From Rhodanobacter fulvus Jip2 (GTDB lineage: Bacteria > Pseudomonadota > Gammaproteobacteria > Xanthomonadales > Rhodanobacteraceae): 64,000 bases of DNA. The translations under genes and the position numbers were made by a program. Below the pieces are notes generated by a model. That model made no database searches. It worked only from the letters and a program-made list of their open reading frames with translations, and was not told where the DNA came from. Position 1 is the first letter of the stretch. Each line of letters begins with the position of its first letter. The stretch spans positions 1 to 64,000 of the forward strand of contig NZ_AJXU01000010.1 in NCBI RefSeq assembly GCF_000264315.1, read 5' to 3'. Below, piece by piece: positions 8,180 to 16,024 of this stretch.

Positions 8180-9875
8180 CTTCGCTCACCCAGTTCTTTA
8201 CCACCTGAGCCACCTGTTTCGGGTTCTCGGTCACCATCCGGCGAGCCGCTCCCACGCGTTGCTCATAGGCAAGCGCGGGCGTGTTGTGCAGCCGCGCCGG
8301 TTCGTCCGCTCCCTGCGGTTCGTCATCGACGCGTACGGAAATCTGCGGCATCGGCGACGGCAATGCGCGCGCCGGGGCCTCCCCTCGCAACAGCCCTTTC
8401 AACAAAGGCCGCAGCACGCCGAACGCTACCAGAAGCGCCAGCAGGATACCGACGCCCTGCTTGATCAGATCCATCATGCCTGGCCGCTGCCAGAACGGCG
8501 TATCCGGCAAGGCCTCGGGCGAGGGACCGCGCTGGAACGACTGGTTGACCACGCTGACGCTGTCGCCGCGCGCGGCATTGAAGCCCACCGCGTTCTTGGT
8601 CAGGTCGGTGAGGTGTTGCAGCTCCTGCGCGGTAAACGGCACGCTGGTGGCCGGCTTCGGCTCGCCGCCCCCGTCGACGCCGCCACTGACCAGCTTGTTG
8701 TCCAGCACCACCGCCACGGTGAGCCGCGCCAGTCGCCCGGCCGGATCGCTGACGTGGCTGATGGTGCGGTCCAGTTCGTAGTTGCGGGTGGCGCTGCTGG
8801 AAGTATCGGCGGTACTGGTAGTCGTGGTGGTGGTGCCGGTGGCCGCCTTCGGATCAGGCTTGGCGTTGGCGGCGCCCGCATCCGGATTGGCCGCGGTCGG
8901 CTGCGCCACCAGCGCTGGCGGCTGGTTGCTCAGCGCGCCGGGCACGCCGCCCTGGGCGCCATCGCCGCGGCGTTCGCTGCTGGTCTGCTCGCTGCGCAGC
9001 GCCGGGTGTTCATGGCCGAAGGTTTCGGTGGCTTTCTCGGTCTGGCTGAAATCCAGATCCGCATACACCTGCGCCCGCACCCTGCCCGGCCCCACCAGCG
9101 GGGTCAGCAATTGTTCGATGCGTTCGGCGTAGGTGTTTTCGATACGGGTGGAAAGGCGCAAGCGGCTGTCGCCGATGGCGCCGGGGCTGTCCGGGTCGGT
9201 GGTGAGCAACTGGCCCTGCTGATCGATCACCGACACCTGGTGCGTATCCAGGTCCGGCACGCTGGCCGACACCAGGTGCACGATCGCCGCCACCTGGCCG
9301 GCGTCCAGCTGGCGGCCCGGGTACAGCGTCACCAGCACCGAGGCGGTAGCCGGGCGGTTGTCGCGGATGAAGGCCGACGGCTTGGGCAAGGCCAGGTGCA
9401 CGCGCGCGGAACGCACCGACTGCAGCCCGCCGATGGTATTGCCCAGGTCGGTCTCCAGCAGTTGCTGATAGCGGGTGCGCTCGGCCAGGTCGCTCATGCC
9501 GAACGGCGAATCGCCGCCCTTGGCGGTGGACGAGGCCGTGCCCTGCGGCAAGCCCTGGCCGGCCAGTTTCAGCCGCAGCGCGGCCAGGTCGGCAGCCGGC
9601 GCCATGATCGACGAGCCATCGCTGCTGAGCTGGAACGGCGTATTGGTGGATTGCAGCTGCTGCGCGATCGCGGCGGCGTCGCTTTGTCCGAGCCCCGCAT
9701 ACAGCAGGCCGTAGTTCGGCCCGCGCGACCACAGCACCACGGCAACCCCCAGCGCCACCGCGCCGGCCACGGCCACCAGCAACATGAGCTGGCGCGCCGC
9801 CGGGTTGCGGGAAAGCTGCTTGAAGGTATCAAGGCGACCGTTGTTGTCGGTGGTCGCGATGCCGTTGTCGGCCAT
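8169..9875 (-). CDS. fliF: Flagellar MS-ring protein FliF
   Basis: FliF builds the inner-membrane MS ring that carries the rod and the FliG C-ring. The 568-residue protein has a first membrane helix near residues 31-48 (LMLLVAVAGAVALGVAVVLW). Ring-building domains follow, with GPNYGLLYAGLGQSDAAAIA and RSARVHLALPKPSAFIRDNR. A Thr/Ala/Pro-rich periplasmic insertion covers about residues 290-350. The second membrane helix (GVGILLALLVAFGVLRPLL) leads to a cytoplasmic FliG-binding tail ending VAQVVKNWVSEDGS. Confidence 0.98.
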   Translation of the reverse strand: MADNGIATTDNNGRLDTFKQLSRNPAARQLMLLVAVAGAVALGVAVVLWSRGPNYGLLYAGLGQSDAAAIAQQLQSTNTPFQLSSDGSSIMAPAADLAALRLKLAGQGLPQGTASSTAKGGDSPFGMSDLAERTRYQQLLETDLGNTIGGLQSVRSARVHLALPKPSAFIRDNRPATASVLVTLYPGRQLDAGQVAAIVHLVSASVPDLDTHQVSVIDQQGQLLTTDPDSPGAIGDSRLRLSTRIENTYAERIEQLLTPLVGPGRVRAQVYADLDFSQTEKATETFGHEHPALRSEQTSSERRGDGAQGGVPGALSNQPPALVAQPTAANPDAGAANAKPDPKAATGTTTTTTSTADTSSSATRNYELDRTISHVSDPAGRLARLTVAVVLDNKLVSGGVDGGGEPKPATSVPFTAQELQHLTDLTKNAVGFNAARGDSVSVVNQSFQRGPSPEALPDTPFWQRPGMMDLIKQGVGILLALLVAFGVLRPLLKGLLRGEAPARALPSPMPQISVRVDDEPQGADEPARLHNTPALAYEQRVGAARRMVTENPKQVAQVVKNWVSEDGS

Positions 9876-9924
9876 GGGGCTGCTCGTTTTCTATGAAGGG
9901 AGTCGACGGTGGACGAAGCGTGCG

Positions 9925-10251
9925 TCAGACCGGCATGTTCATGATGTCCTTGTACGCATCGACGAGCTTGTTGCGCACGGTGACCATGCTGCGCAATGAC
10001 AAGTCGGCCTTCTGCATCGCGATCATGGTGCGACCCAGATCCGCGCCGGCATCGCCGCGCTCGAAACTCGCCGCCATGCGGCCCGCTTCCATCTGGGTCT
10101 GCCCCACCGACGCGATCGACTGCTTCAGCAAGGCGGAGAAGTCCGGCTGACCCGCCGCCGGAGCCGCCTTGAACGCGGTTTCCGCCGGACGTACCTGCGC
10201 CGTCATCTGGCGCATCTGGGCAAGCAGGTTGTTGACTTCGATCGTACTCAT
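9925..10251 (-). CDS. fliE: Flagellar hook-basal body protein FliE
   Basis: FliE joins the MS ring and export gate to the proximal rod. The start was placed at the ATG at 10251, which follows a GAGG Shine-Dalgarno and gives 108 residues, the usual length. An upstream in-frame ATG would extend into the promoter leader and adds nothing related to the family. The C-terminal pattern MIAMQKADLSLRSMVTVRNK followed by LVDAYKDIMNMPV is typical. It is the first gene of fliEFGHIJ. Confidence 0.95.
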   Translation of the reverse strand: MSTIEVNNLLAQMRQMTAQVRPAETAFKAAPAAGQPDFSALLKQSIASVGQTQMEAGRMAASFERGDAGADLGRTMIAMQKADLSLRSMVTVRNKLVDAYKDIMNMPV

Positions 10252-10285
10252 GGCTGCCTCATCTACAGCGAGCGGGTGACAAAAT

Positions 10286-10301
10286 CCCGACACGTGTCGG
10301 G
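10286..10301. promoter_or_regulatory. 16-bp perfect palindrome in the fliE leader
   Basis: CCCGACACGTGTCGGG is a perfect palindrome that starts about five bases downstream of the expected sigma-54 transcription start of fliE. It could be a binding site for a dimeric regulator or a hairpin at the 5' end of the fliE mRNA. No regulator can be assigned from the sequence. Confidence 0.5.
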
Positions 10302-10316
10302 TTTGCATGAGATGGA

Positions 10317-10332
10317 TGCACGAGGCGTGCCA
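10317..10332 (-). promoter_or_regulatory. Sigma-54 promoter of fliEFGHIJ
   Basis: The minus strand reads TGGCACGCCTCGTGCA: a perfect TGGCACG -24 element and a GTGCA -12 element with the exact GG-N10-GC spacing. The leader to the fliE ATG is about 55 bases. This promoter class is expected to need FleQ, encoded immediately upstream. Confidence 0.8.
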
Positions 10333-10341
10333 GTGGGATGC

Positions 10342-10589
10342 CGGGAATCGGGAATGGGGAATCGGGAATCGTTCAAAGCAGAATCAGGAGCGCCCTCTTC
10401 CGCCCTTCGGGCACCTTCTCCCGCAAGCGGGAGAAGGGAAACGCCGCAAGCCCCCAGCTTGCGAGAAGGGAAGCGCCGCAAGCCCCGACTGTTCCCTTCT
10501 CCCGCTTGCGGGAGAAGGTGCCGCAGGCGGATGAGGGCGCTCTTGGCCTTATGGTTTTGCGATTCCCTAATCCCGATTCCCCATTCCCA
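10342..10589. repeat. Nested inverted repeat between fleQ and fliE
   Basis: Outer GGGAATC arrays lie at 10342-10371 and, inverted, at 10560-10589. They enclose an inner element at 10388-10542. The inner element has two arms of about 50 bases (GAGCGCCCTCTTCCGCCCTT ... CTCCCGCAAGCGGGAGAAGG and its reverse complement, nearly exact). A sister inner element lies at 28629-28756. The 340-base fleQ-fliE gap (10252-10592) otherwise contains only the fliE promoter and leader. Confidence 0.8.
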
Positions 10590-10592
10590 GCC

Positions 10593-12023
10593 TCACGCAG
10601 CCATGCTCCCCTGCAACCCGTACTTGCGCAGCTTTTCCACCAGGGTGGTGCGCTGCATGTGCAGCAGGCGGGCGGCGTGGGCGACGACGCCGCCGGTGGC
10701 GTCGAGTGCCTGGCGGATCAGGCCCACTTCGATGTCGGCCAGGTGGTCCTTCAGGTCCAGGCCGTCCTCCGGCAACAAACCCAGGGTGGACACGGGCGAG
10801 CGGGCTTCGCTGATGTCGGCCACGACGGGGGCGCGGCCTTCCATCATCGCCAGCAGGTCGGAACTGCGCACTTCATCGCACACCTGCTGGCCGCGGTATT
10901 TCTCGGGCAGGTCGCTGGCGCGCACTTCGCCGTGCGGGAACAGGATGGCCATGCGCTCGACCAGGTTGGACAGCTCGCGCACATTGCCGGGCCACGGGTA
11001 GGCCTGCAGCGCGTGCATCGCGGTGGTGCCGAAGCGCACCACGCCCAGGCCGCGGCGGGCCAGCCGCTGGTTGAATTCGGTGATCAGCACGGACAGGTCG
11101 TCCAGCCGTTCGCGCAATGCGGGCAACTCCAGCGGGAACACGCTGAGGCGGTAGAACAGATCCTCGCGGAATTTCCCGTCGGTGATGGATTGCTCCAGGT
11201 TGCGATGGGTGGCGGCGATGATGCGCACGTCGCAATGCTGGGTCTTGTTGCCGCCGACGCGCTCGAACACGCGCTCCTGCAGCACGCGCAACAGCTTCAC
11301 CTGCATCGGCAGGCTCATGTCGCCGATCTCGTCCAGGAACAGCGTGCCGCCCTCGGCCATTTCGAAGCGGCCCTTGCGGGTGTTGATGGCGCCGGTGAAC
11401 GAGCCCTTCTCATGGCCGAACAGTTCGCTTTCCAGCAGCTCGGCGGGAATCGCGCCGCAGTTGATCGCCACAAAGGGTTTGTCGCGGCGCGGGGAGCTGT
11501 CGTGGATCGAGCGCGCCACCATTTCCTTGCCGGTGCCCGACTCGCCCAGCACCAGCACGCTGGAATCGAACGGCGCCACCTGGCGGATCAAGGCGTTGAC
11601 GTGGCTCATCGGCGCGGACTGGCCCACGAAGCGGATGCCGTTGCCCTGGCCACCGAGCAGGCGCGCATACATCGCACGCATCGCTTCGGCCATCTGCTCG
11701 TAGCGCAGCGGGAAAGCCAGCGTGGCCACGCGGGTGGTGAACGGCGAGGAGGTGGCGGTGAAGCGGCCCAGCCAGGCGGAGTCGTCGGCCAGCAGCATCG
11801 GCACATGCGTCGCCGTGTCACCCAGCAGGGCAAGCTGGCGTTCGGCTTCCGCCTCGTCATCCACCTGGCCGATGTAGACCCCGCGCCAGGCCTGCATCGA
11901 TTCGTCGGCAGCACTGCTCTCATCGCCACGTTGCGGTCGATAGCCCAGAAAATGCAGCGCCGACATCACGGCATCCACACGGGAGCGGTCGGACTCGATA
12001 ACCAGGAAGTCGAATTTCTGCAT
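10593..12023 (-). CDS. fleQ: Sigma-54 dependent flagellar master regulator FleQ
   Basis: FleQ activates RpoN-dependent flagellar promoters and in relatives binds c-di-GMP at its AAA+ domain. The 476 residues comprise a FleQ-type N-terminal domain (about 1-125), a sigma-54 AAA+ domain with Walker A GESGTGKE at 160-167 and Walker B GGTLFLDE, and a C-terminal Fis-type helix-turn-helix (HAARLLHMQRTTLVEKLRKY). The loop that contacts sigma-54 reads GSFTGA instead of the consensus GAFTGA. The start was set at the ATG at 12023, which follows GGGGGA at good spacing and gives the family N-terminus MQKFDFLVIESDR. An upstream in-frame ATG lacks this support. Confidence 0.95.
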   Translation of the reverse strand: MQKFDFLVIESDRSRVDAVMSALHFLGYRPQRGDESSAADESMQAWRGVYIGQVDDEAEAERQLALLGDTATHVPMLLADDSAWLGRFTATSSPFTTRVATLAFPLRYEQMAEAMRAMYARLLGGQGNGIRFVGQSAPMSHVNALIRQVAPFDSSVLVLGESGTGKEMVARSIHDSSPRRDKPFVAINCGAIPAELLESELFGHEKGSFTGAINTRKGRFEMAEGGTLFLDEIGDMSLPMQVKLLRVLQERVFERVGGNKTQHCDVRIIAATHRNLEQSITDGKFREDLFYRLSVFPLELPALRERLDDLSVLITEFNQRLARRGLGVVRFGTTAMHALQAYPWPGNVRELSNLVERMAILFPHGEVRASDLPEKYRGQQVCDEVRSSDLLAMMEGRAPVVADISEARSPVSTLGLLPEDGLDLKDHLADIEVGLIRQALDATGGVVAHAARLLHMQRTTLVEKLRKYGLQGSMAA

Positions 12024-12340
12024 GGTGATTCCCCCTGCTGCCTGTTGCTTGTTTGCCACACCCGTCTTGGGTGAGGCCAATCATCGATGCGGCGGGTTTA
12101 CGTCGCCGGGTTTGATGAACACATAGCAACAAGGGGGCCAACGCTGACTTTTTGGCGACGGCAAAACGTCGTGCGTCAGCCTTTCATCCCTCCGGCCAGC
12201 CATCGAAGGGCGTCCGTAATGGCCGGAAATCACACTAAATGCCTGAATTGAAACGTGTTGATTCCGTGAAACGGGAAACTGCCACCGCCAGGACGGCCAC
12301 GACCAACGCGTCAACAAAAGTTCGCCGAATCATTGCGAAG

Positions 12341-12356
12341 TGTGACCGGGGTCACA
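12341..12356. promoter_or_regulatory. Perfect CRP/Clp-type site between pilZ and fleQ
   Basis: TGTGACCGGGGTCACA matches TGTGA-N6-TCACA exactly and is a perfect palindrome. It lies 24 bases past the end of the pilZ gene and about 320 bases before the fleQ start. In Xanthomonas the CRP homologue Clp binds this consensus and responds to c-di-GMP. Binding here is inferred. No other gene or strong promoter is recognised in the 357-base gap 12024-12380. Confidence 0.65.
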
Positions 12357-12380
12357 GGCCCGCCCCCGCCTGCGGGTGAC

Positions 12381-12938
12381 TCAAAGCGTCAGTTGGCGCG
12401 TTTCTGCCACTTTGCGTCGGTGATGGCGAAAAACCAGCCGTTCGATGGCGTCACCCAGCACGTCACCCGGCGCGGCAAACAGCACAAACACCTGGCCATC
12501 GTCGAGACGGCGATCCACCCTGGCGGCCAACTCCAGCGGCAGGCTGCGGCACACGTCGAAGCGCAGCCGCAATACCAGCGAATCGCCCGCCGGCACCAAG
12601 GCCACCGGCAGCACCGCGCCGACGGCGTTGAAGCGCAAGCTCCGCCGTGGCGGCAAGGCACTGGTGGGCACCAGCAAGTGGTTGACGATGTCGACCAGCG
12701 CGGTCAGCTTGGCGTCCATCCGCTGCATTTCCAGCATCACCGGATTGTCGTCGTCCATGTCGGCGGCGTAGCGTTCTTCCAGCGCCGCGATCGCGGACAA
12801 GGTATTGAGGTTGCGCTCGGCCAGCCGCAACTGGTGCGCCTGGGCGTCAGGCCAGGGCATGGCCTCGCTGTCCGCGTGCAGGCTCTCGTCGCTGCTCACG
12901 CGCTGCTCGAATTCGTCCCAGTTGCTGGCGTCCATCAT
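12381..12938 (-). CDS. Atypical PilZ-domain protein
   Basis: This is probably a c-di-GMP-related protein of the atypical, tetramer-forming PilZ type described in Xanthomonas. About 185 residues are encoded. The first 90 are acidic and helical, with a coiled-coil-like stretch (LRLAERNLNTLSAIAALEER to ALVDIVNHLLV). A beta-rich domain follows that opens PPRRSLRFNAVG, where RRSLR resembles the RxxxR motif. The second canonical motif, (D/N)xSxxG, is not visible, so c-di-GMP binding is uncertain. The start could be the ATG at 12938 or 12935, or the GTG at 12944. It lies upstream of fleQ in the same direction. Confidence 0.6.
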   Translation of the reverse strand: MMDASNWDEFEQRVSSDESLHADSEAMPWPDAQAHQLRLAERNLNTLSAIAALEERYAADMDDDNPVMLEMQRMDAKLTALVDIVNHLLVPTSALPPRRSLRFNAVGAVLPVALVPAGDSLVLRLRFDVCRSLPLELAARVDRRLDDGQVFVLFAAPGDVLGDAIERLVFRHHRRKVAETRQLTL

Positions 12939-13040
12939 GTTCACCCGATCATGTGGTGGTTTGGGATTGAGTGTAGCGGGGCTTGACCGGCGGCTGACGC
13001 CTGAATCGAGCCGCGCCGCGAAGCGTCATCGCGTGAATGG

Positions 13041-13331
13041 TCAGGCGCTGTCTCGTGAACTTTCGAAGTGATGCCAGATACGCAGAATGACGAGAGCAGT
13101 GCCTTGTACGGTATAGCGAACGACGTACTTGCCAAAAATGAAATCGCGAATCGAATCCGGTTGAAGAGCTTGCGCAACACCGCGCCCCATTTCCGGAAAT
13201 GCACAGAGACTGTCAATGCGCGCGATGAGATCTGCAGCGACGCGAGCAGCGGCAGTGGGATCGTGGTCGGCGATGAAGTCACGTAGCCGGACCAGGTCAG
13301 CGACGGCCTCCTGCGAATAAACGAGCCTCAC
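13041..13331 (-). CDS. RelE/ParE-family toxin
   Basis: The 96-residue protein is a type II toxin-antitoxin toxin. Features include an N-terminal helix pair (AVADLVRLRDFIADHDPTAA), the turn PEMGRGVAQALQPDSIRDFI and the C-terminal strand YVVRYTVQGTALVILRIWHH, typical of the ParE/RelE fold. The start is a GTG that overlaps the antitoxin stop by four bases. ParE members poison gyrase and RelE members cleave mRNA; which applies here cannot be decided. It is unrelated to flagella and looks like an insertion between fliT and pilZ. Confidence 0.85.
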   Translation of the reverse strand: MRLVYSQEAVADLVRLRDFIADHDPTAAARVAADLIARIDSLCAFPEMGRGVAQALQPDSIRDFIFGKYVVRYTVQGTALVILRIWHHFESSRDSA

Positions 13332-13600
13332 TTATCCGCCTGTGGAGGAGACAACTCATGGGAAGTACCCCAAGACTCCAGCCACGCGTGAACGGCTTGC
13401 CCTGAAACTACCTTGCCGTGGGCCGCAGACTCCATGGCAGTGAGTGTTTCTTTCCAGCGCGATTGCTCCAGCTCCTGGCGGGCAACGAACTCCCGAATGG
13501 CCTGGTTGACGAGCCAATTCTTGCTGCGATGCAGCTTGTCCGACATGGACTCAAGGCCGCTCTCGACCTCGGGCTGCAGGCGAATCGTGGTGACACTCAT
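13328..13600 (-). CDS. Ribbon-helix-helix antitoxin (CopG/ParD type)
   Basis: The 90-residue antitoxin begins with a ribbon-helix-helix DNA-binding domain. MSVTTIRLQPEVESGLESMS forms the strand and first helix, and KNWLVNQAIREFVARQE forms the second helix. The remaining tail would wrap the toxin. A strong GGAGG Shine-Dalgarno precedes the ATG. It is the first gene of the pair and should repress the operon with the toxin through the inverted repeat just upstream. Confidence 0.87.
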   Translation of the reverse strand: MSVTTIRLQPEVESGLESMSDKLHRSKNWLVNQAIREFVARQELEQSRWKETLTAMESAAHGKVVSGQAVHAWLESWGTSHELSPPQADK

Positions 13601-13620
13601 GGGCGACCTCCAGCAGTGAA

Positions 13621-13647
13621 TGAATGCATTGTATTACATTGCATTCA
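13621..13647. promoter_or_regulatory. Operator-like inverted repeat of the toxin-antitoxin pair
   Basis: TGAATGCA and TGCATTCA form a perfect 8-base inverted repeat around an AT-rich 11-base centre, 21 bases upstream of the antitoxin start. The centre contains TACAAT on the minus strand, a -10-like sequence. A ribbon-helix-helix autorepressor binding here would block the promoter. Confidence 0.6.
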
Positions 13648-13678
13648 AGGCCGAAAACAGAGGCCGAGGCGGCGGTAA

Positions 13679-13808
13679 CCCTTCGACTTCGCTGCGCTAC
13701 GCTCAGGGTGATCGGCTGGGGGAACGCCGCAGCGGTGCTCAATCAAAGCGTATACGCCAAAACCACCGATCTCCCTGAGCGTAGGCCCGCAGGGCCGAAG
13801 TCGAAGGG
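13679..13808. repeat. Imperfect inverted repeat upstream of the toxin-antitoxin pair
   Basis: CCCTTCGACTTC with CGCTACGCTCAGGG (13679-13708) pairs with CCCTGAGCGTAG and GAAGTCGAAGGG (13773-13808). The left and right arms differ in their middles. The element fills most of the fliT-antitoxin gap. It could be a miniature mobile element or a terminator-like structure at the end of fliDST. Confidence 0.65.
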
Positions 13809-13845
13809 CAGCACACCGCCAAGCCCCAACAAAAGCAGCTCCGTC

Positions 13846-14145
13846 CTACGCCTGGGCGTACGCGCTGATCGCCCGTGCCCGACCATTCTCGCGCTGCCAC
13901 TGCGCGGCAGCCTCGTCGCGGGCCTGGCGAACCAGGGCGCGCAGCTCGCGGTCGCAGGCCAGGATTTCGCCCAGCTGGTAGACCTCGTCGGCGGAGTGTT
14001 CGCGCCGCAGCAGGGGTTCGCGCTGGGCTTCCAGGGCGGCCAGCCGCTCCCATTCCTGCGCCTGGCCGGCGCCCAGCATGTCGCGGGTCAGTTGCAACGC
14101 CTGGTCGACAACGGTGCTTTCGTGGGACATGGCCGGGGCGCTCAC
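13846..14145 (-). CDS. fliT: FliT-like flagellar chaperone
   Basis: FliT is the chaperone of the cap protein FliD. This protein of 94-99 residues is small, all-helical and acidic/Gln-rich (QALQLTRDMLGAGQAQEWER, EEVYQLGEILACDREL-like). FliT is so variable that the call rests mainly on size, helicity and position directly after fliS. The GTG start overlaps the fliS stop by four bases; an ATG five codons later is the alternative. Confidence 0.7.
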   Translation of the reverse strand: MSAPAMSHESTVVDQALQLTRDMLGAGQAQEWERLAALEAQREPLLRREHSADEVYQLGEILACDRELRALVRQARDEAAAQWQRENGRARAISAYAQA

Positions 14146-14549
14146 GCGCTGGCGGCGCGCTGGGCGGCGGCCGGGGCGATCTGCACCCAGCTGTCGCGCA
14201 CTTGCTGCAGCAAGGTGCTGACTTCGTCGATCAGGCTGACGTCGTCGCGCAGGTTAGCCTGCAGCAGGCGGCGGCTCATGTATTCATAGAGCGAGTCGAG
14301 CCGGCTGGTGTTGGCCGCGTCCACCTTGGGATCCAGGCTGTCGCGCAGCCCGCCGATGATCTCGATGCAGCGGCCGATGGTTTCGCCCTTGGCGGCCACT
14401 TCGCCGCGCATCATGTGGGCGCGGGCCTTGATGAGGCGCTCCAGCGCGCCGTCCATCAGCAGCGTGATCAGGCCATGCGGGTCGGCCGACTCCACACCGC
14501 CGTGCGAGCGAATCTGTTGGTAGGCGCCTGCGCCGTAGCCGAATCCCAT
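14142..14549 (-). CDS. fliS: Flagellin export chaperone FliS
   Basis: FliS binds the C-terminus of flagellin and prevents early polymerisation. The 135-residue helical protein contains the family blocks GAYQQIRSHGGVESADPHGL, ITLLMDGALERLIKARAHMM and LDSLYEYMSRRLLQANLRDD. It lies 19 bases after fliD and is coupled to the fliT-like gene by a four-base overlap. Confidence 0.97.
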   Translation of the reverse strand: MGFGYGAGAYQQIRSHGGVESADPHGLITLLMDGALERLIKARAHMMRGEVAAKGETIGRCIEIIGGLRDSLDPKVDAANTSRLDSLYEYMSRRLLQANLRDDVSLIDEVSTLLQQVRDSWVQIAPAAAQRAASA

Positions 14550-14568
14550 GACACTGATCTCCCGTGGA

Positions 14569-15963
14569 TTATTTCTTGTTGCTGTTGGTGAGCGCGTCGA
14601 ACTGCTGCGTCAGGTAGGTGCTGGTGCTGTTGAGCTTGGACATCAGCGTATCGAGCGCGGTGAACTGCGCCTGGTAGCGCGCCGTGAGGCTGTCCATGCG
14701 CATGTCCAGCGACTTCTGCCGCGCGTCCAGGTCTTTCAACTGCTGGCTGATGCTGTCGGTGCGGCCGGCCAGCACACCGTGGTCGCCCACCAGTGTTTTG
14801 AGCTGCTCGCCCAACTGCGCCGAGAAGCCGTTGTCGCGGTTGAAGATGTCGTTGACCTTCTTGCCGCCGTCGCTGAGCGCTTCCTTCAGCTTGTCGCTGT
14901 CGATCGCCAGCTTGCCGTCCACCTGCAACGAGATGCCGATGGAGGAGATGCTGCCGCCGTTGGCGCTGCCGCCCATGATGCGGGCCAGCGTGCTGTTGAT
15001 GCCGTTGAGCGTGGCGTCGCCGATCATGGCGCCGGCCGTTTCGCTCACCGTGTCGTACTTGGTGAGGTTCTGGTAGATGCCCACGAAGCTGTTGTAGGTG
15101 TTGACCAGGTTGGTCAGCGCGCTGGTGGCCTTGGAGGTGTCGTTGGCCACGGTGACGGTGCTGCTGCCCTCCGCCGTGAGGTTCAGCGTGAGCCCGTCGA
15201 TGGCGGTGCTGGTGCTGTTGCCGGCGCTGTGGGCGGGCAAGCCGTCGATGGTGAACTGGGCATCGGACGCTGGGTTGATCACGCTCAGCCCGTTGCCTTC
15301 GCTGGCGGAGGCATCGTAGTTCAATGCCGCCAACCCGCCGTCGCCGCCGCTGCTGGTGATCTTGAAACCGTTTTCCACACCGGTGCGCTCGCCGCTCAAT
15401 ACCAGGTGCGCGCCGTCGGTGCCGTTGACGATGGTGGCGTTGACGCCCGGGTTGTCGATGGATTTGTTGATGGCGTCGCGGATGGACTCCAACGAGCTGT
15501 GCTCGCTGTCGATGGAAAGATCCATCGTCTTGTCGCCCACGGTGATGCTGAGCGTGCCCGTGCCCACCGCCGTGCTGTTCTTCTCGAACGCACCGGACGA
15601 TGCCTTGAGGGCACTCGCCAGTTGGGTGACTTCAATCTTGTAGCTGCCCCCGACCGCCGTACCGGTGGCGGTGGCACTCAATATGTCGGTGTCGCTGCTG
15701 TTGACCGAATGCGCGCTGAAAGCGCTGCCGTCGCTGATCGACGCCATCGCCGATTGCAAGGCGGAAAGCGCCGCGCTCACCTGGCCCAGGCCGGAAAGCT
15801 GGGTGTTGGCGTTCTTGGCCTGGTCGGTAATCTGCGTTTGTTGCGGTGCCTTCTTGGCTTCGACCAGTTGCTTGACCAGGTCGGCAACCGGCAGGCCCGA
15901 GCCCACGCCCATCGAGGTCAGCAACCCGGTGGTAGGCGTTGTTGAATTGACGGTAATCGCCAT
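14569..15963 (-). CDS. fliD: Flagellar filament cap protein FliD
   Basis: FliD caps the filament and guides flagellin folding at the tip. The 464-residue protein starts MAITVNSTTPTTGLLTSMGV and then has GSGLPVADLVKQLVEAKKAP, the conserved N-terminal export and coiled-coil region. Its variable D2/D3 region is rich in Ser, Thr and Gly. The C-terminal helices (LKDLDARQKSLDMRMDSLTA, RYQAQFTALDTLMSKLNSTS) pair with the N-terminus. It starts 20 bases downstream of the fliC terminator, so its transcription must pass that hairpin or begin nearby. Confidence 0.97.
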   Translation of the reverse strand: MAITVNSTTPTTGLLTSMGVGSGLPVADLVKQLVEAKKAPQQTQITDQAKNANTQLSGLGQVSAALSALQSAMASISDGSAFSAHSVNSSDTDILSATATGTAVGGSYKIEVTQLASALKASSGAFEKNSTAVGTGTLSITVGDKTMDLSIDSEHSSLESIRDAINKSIDNPGVNATIVNGTDGAHLVLSGERTGVENGFKITSSGGDGGLAALNYDASASEGNGLSVINPASDAQFTIDGLPAHSAGNSTSTAIDGLTLNLTAEGSSTVTVANDTSKATSALTNLVNTYNSFVGIYQNLTKYDTVSETAGAMIGDATLNGINSTLARIMGGSANGGSISSIGISLQVDGKLAIDSDKLKEALSDGGKKVNDIFNRDNGFSAQLGEQLKTLVGDHGVLAGRTDSISQQLKDLDARQKSLDMRMDSLTARYQAQFTALDTLMSKLNSTSTYLTQQFDALTNSNKK

Positions 15964-15983
15964 GTTCGGGCTTCCTCGAAGTC

Positions 15984-16016
15984 AAAAGGAACGGCCGCGC
16001 CCATCGCGGCCGTTCC
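15984..16016 (-). terminator. Rho-independent terminator of fliC
   Basis: In the minus direction a perfect 12-base GC-rich stem (GGAACGGCCGCG with CGCGGCCGTTCC, five-base loop) is followed by TTTT. It lies just after the fliC stop. It should end most flagellin transcripts and leave fliD at a lower level, as usual for these genes. Confidence 0.88.
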
Positions 16017-16024
16017 GGTCTACA

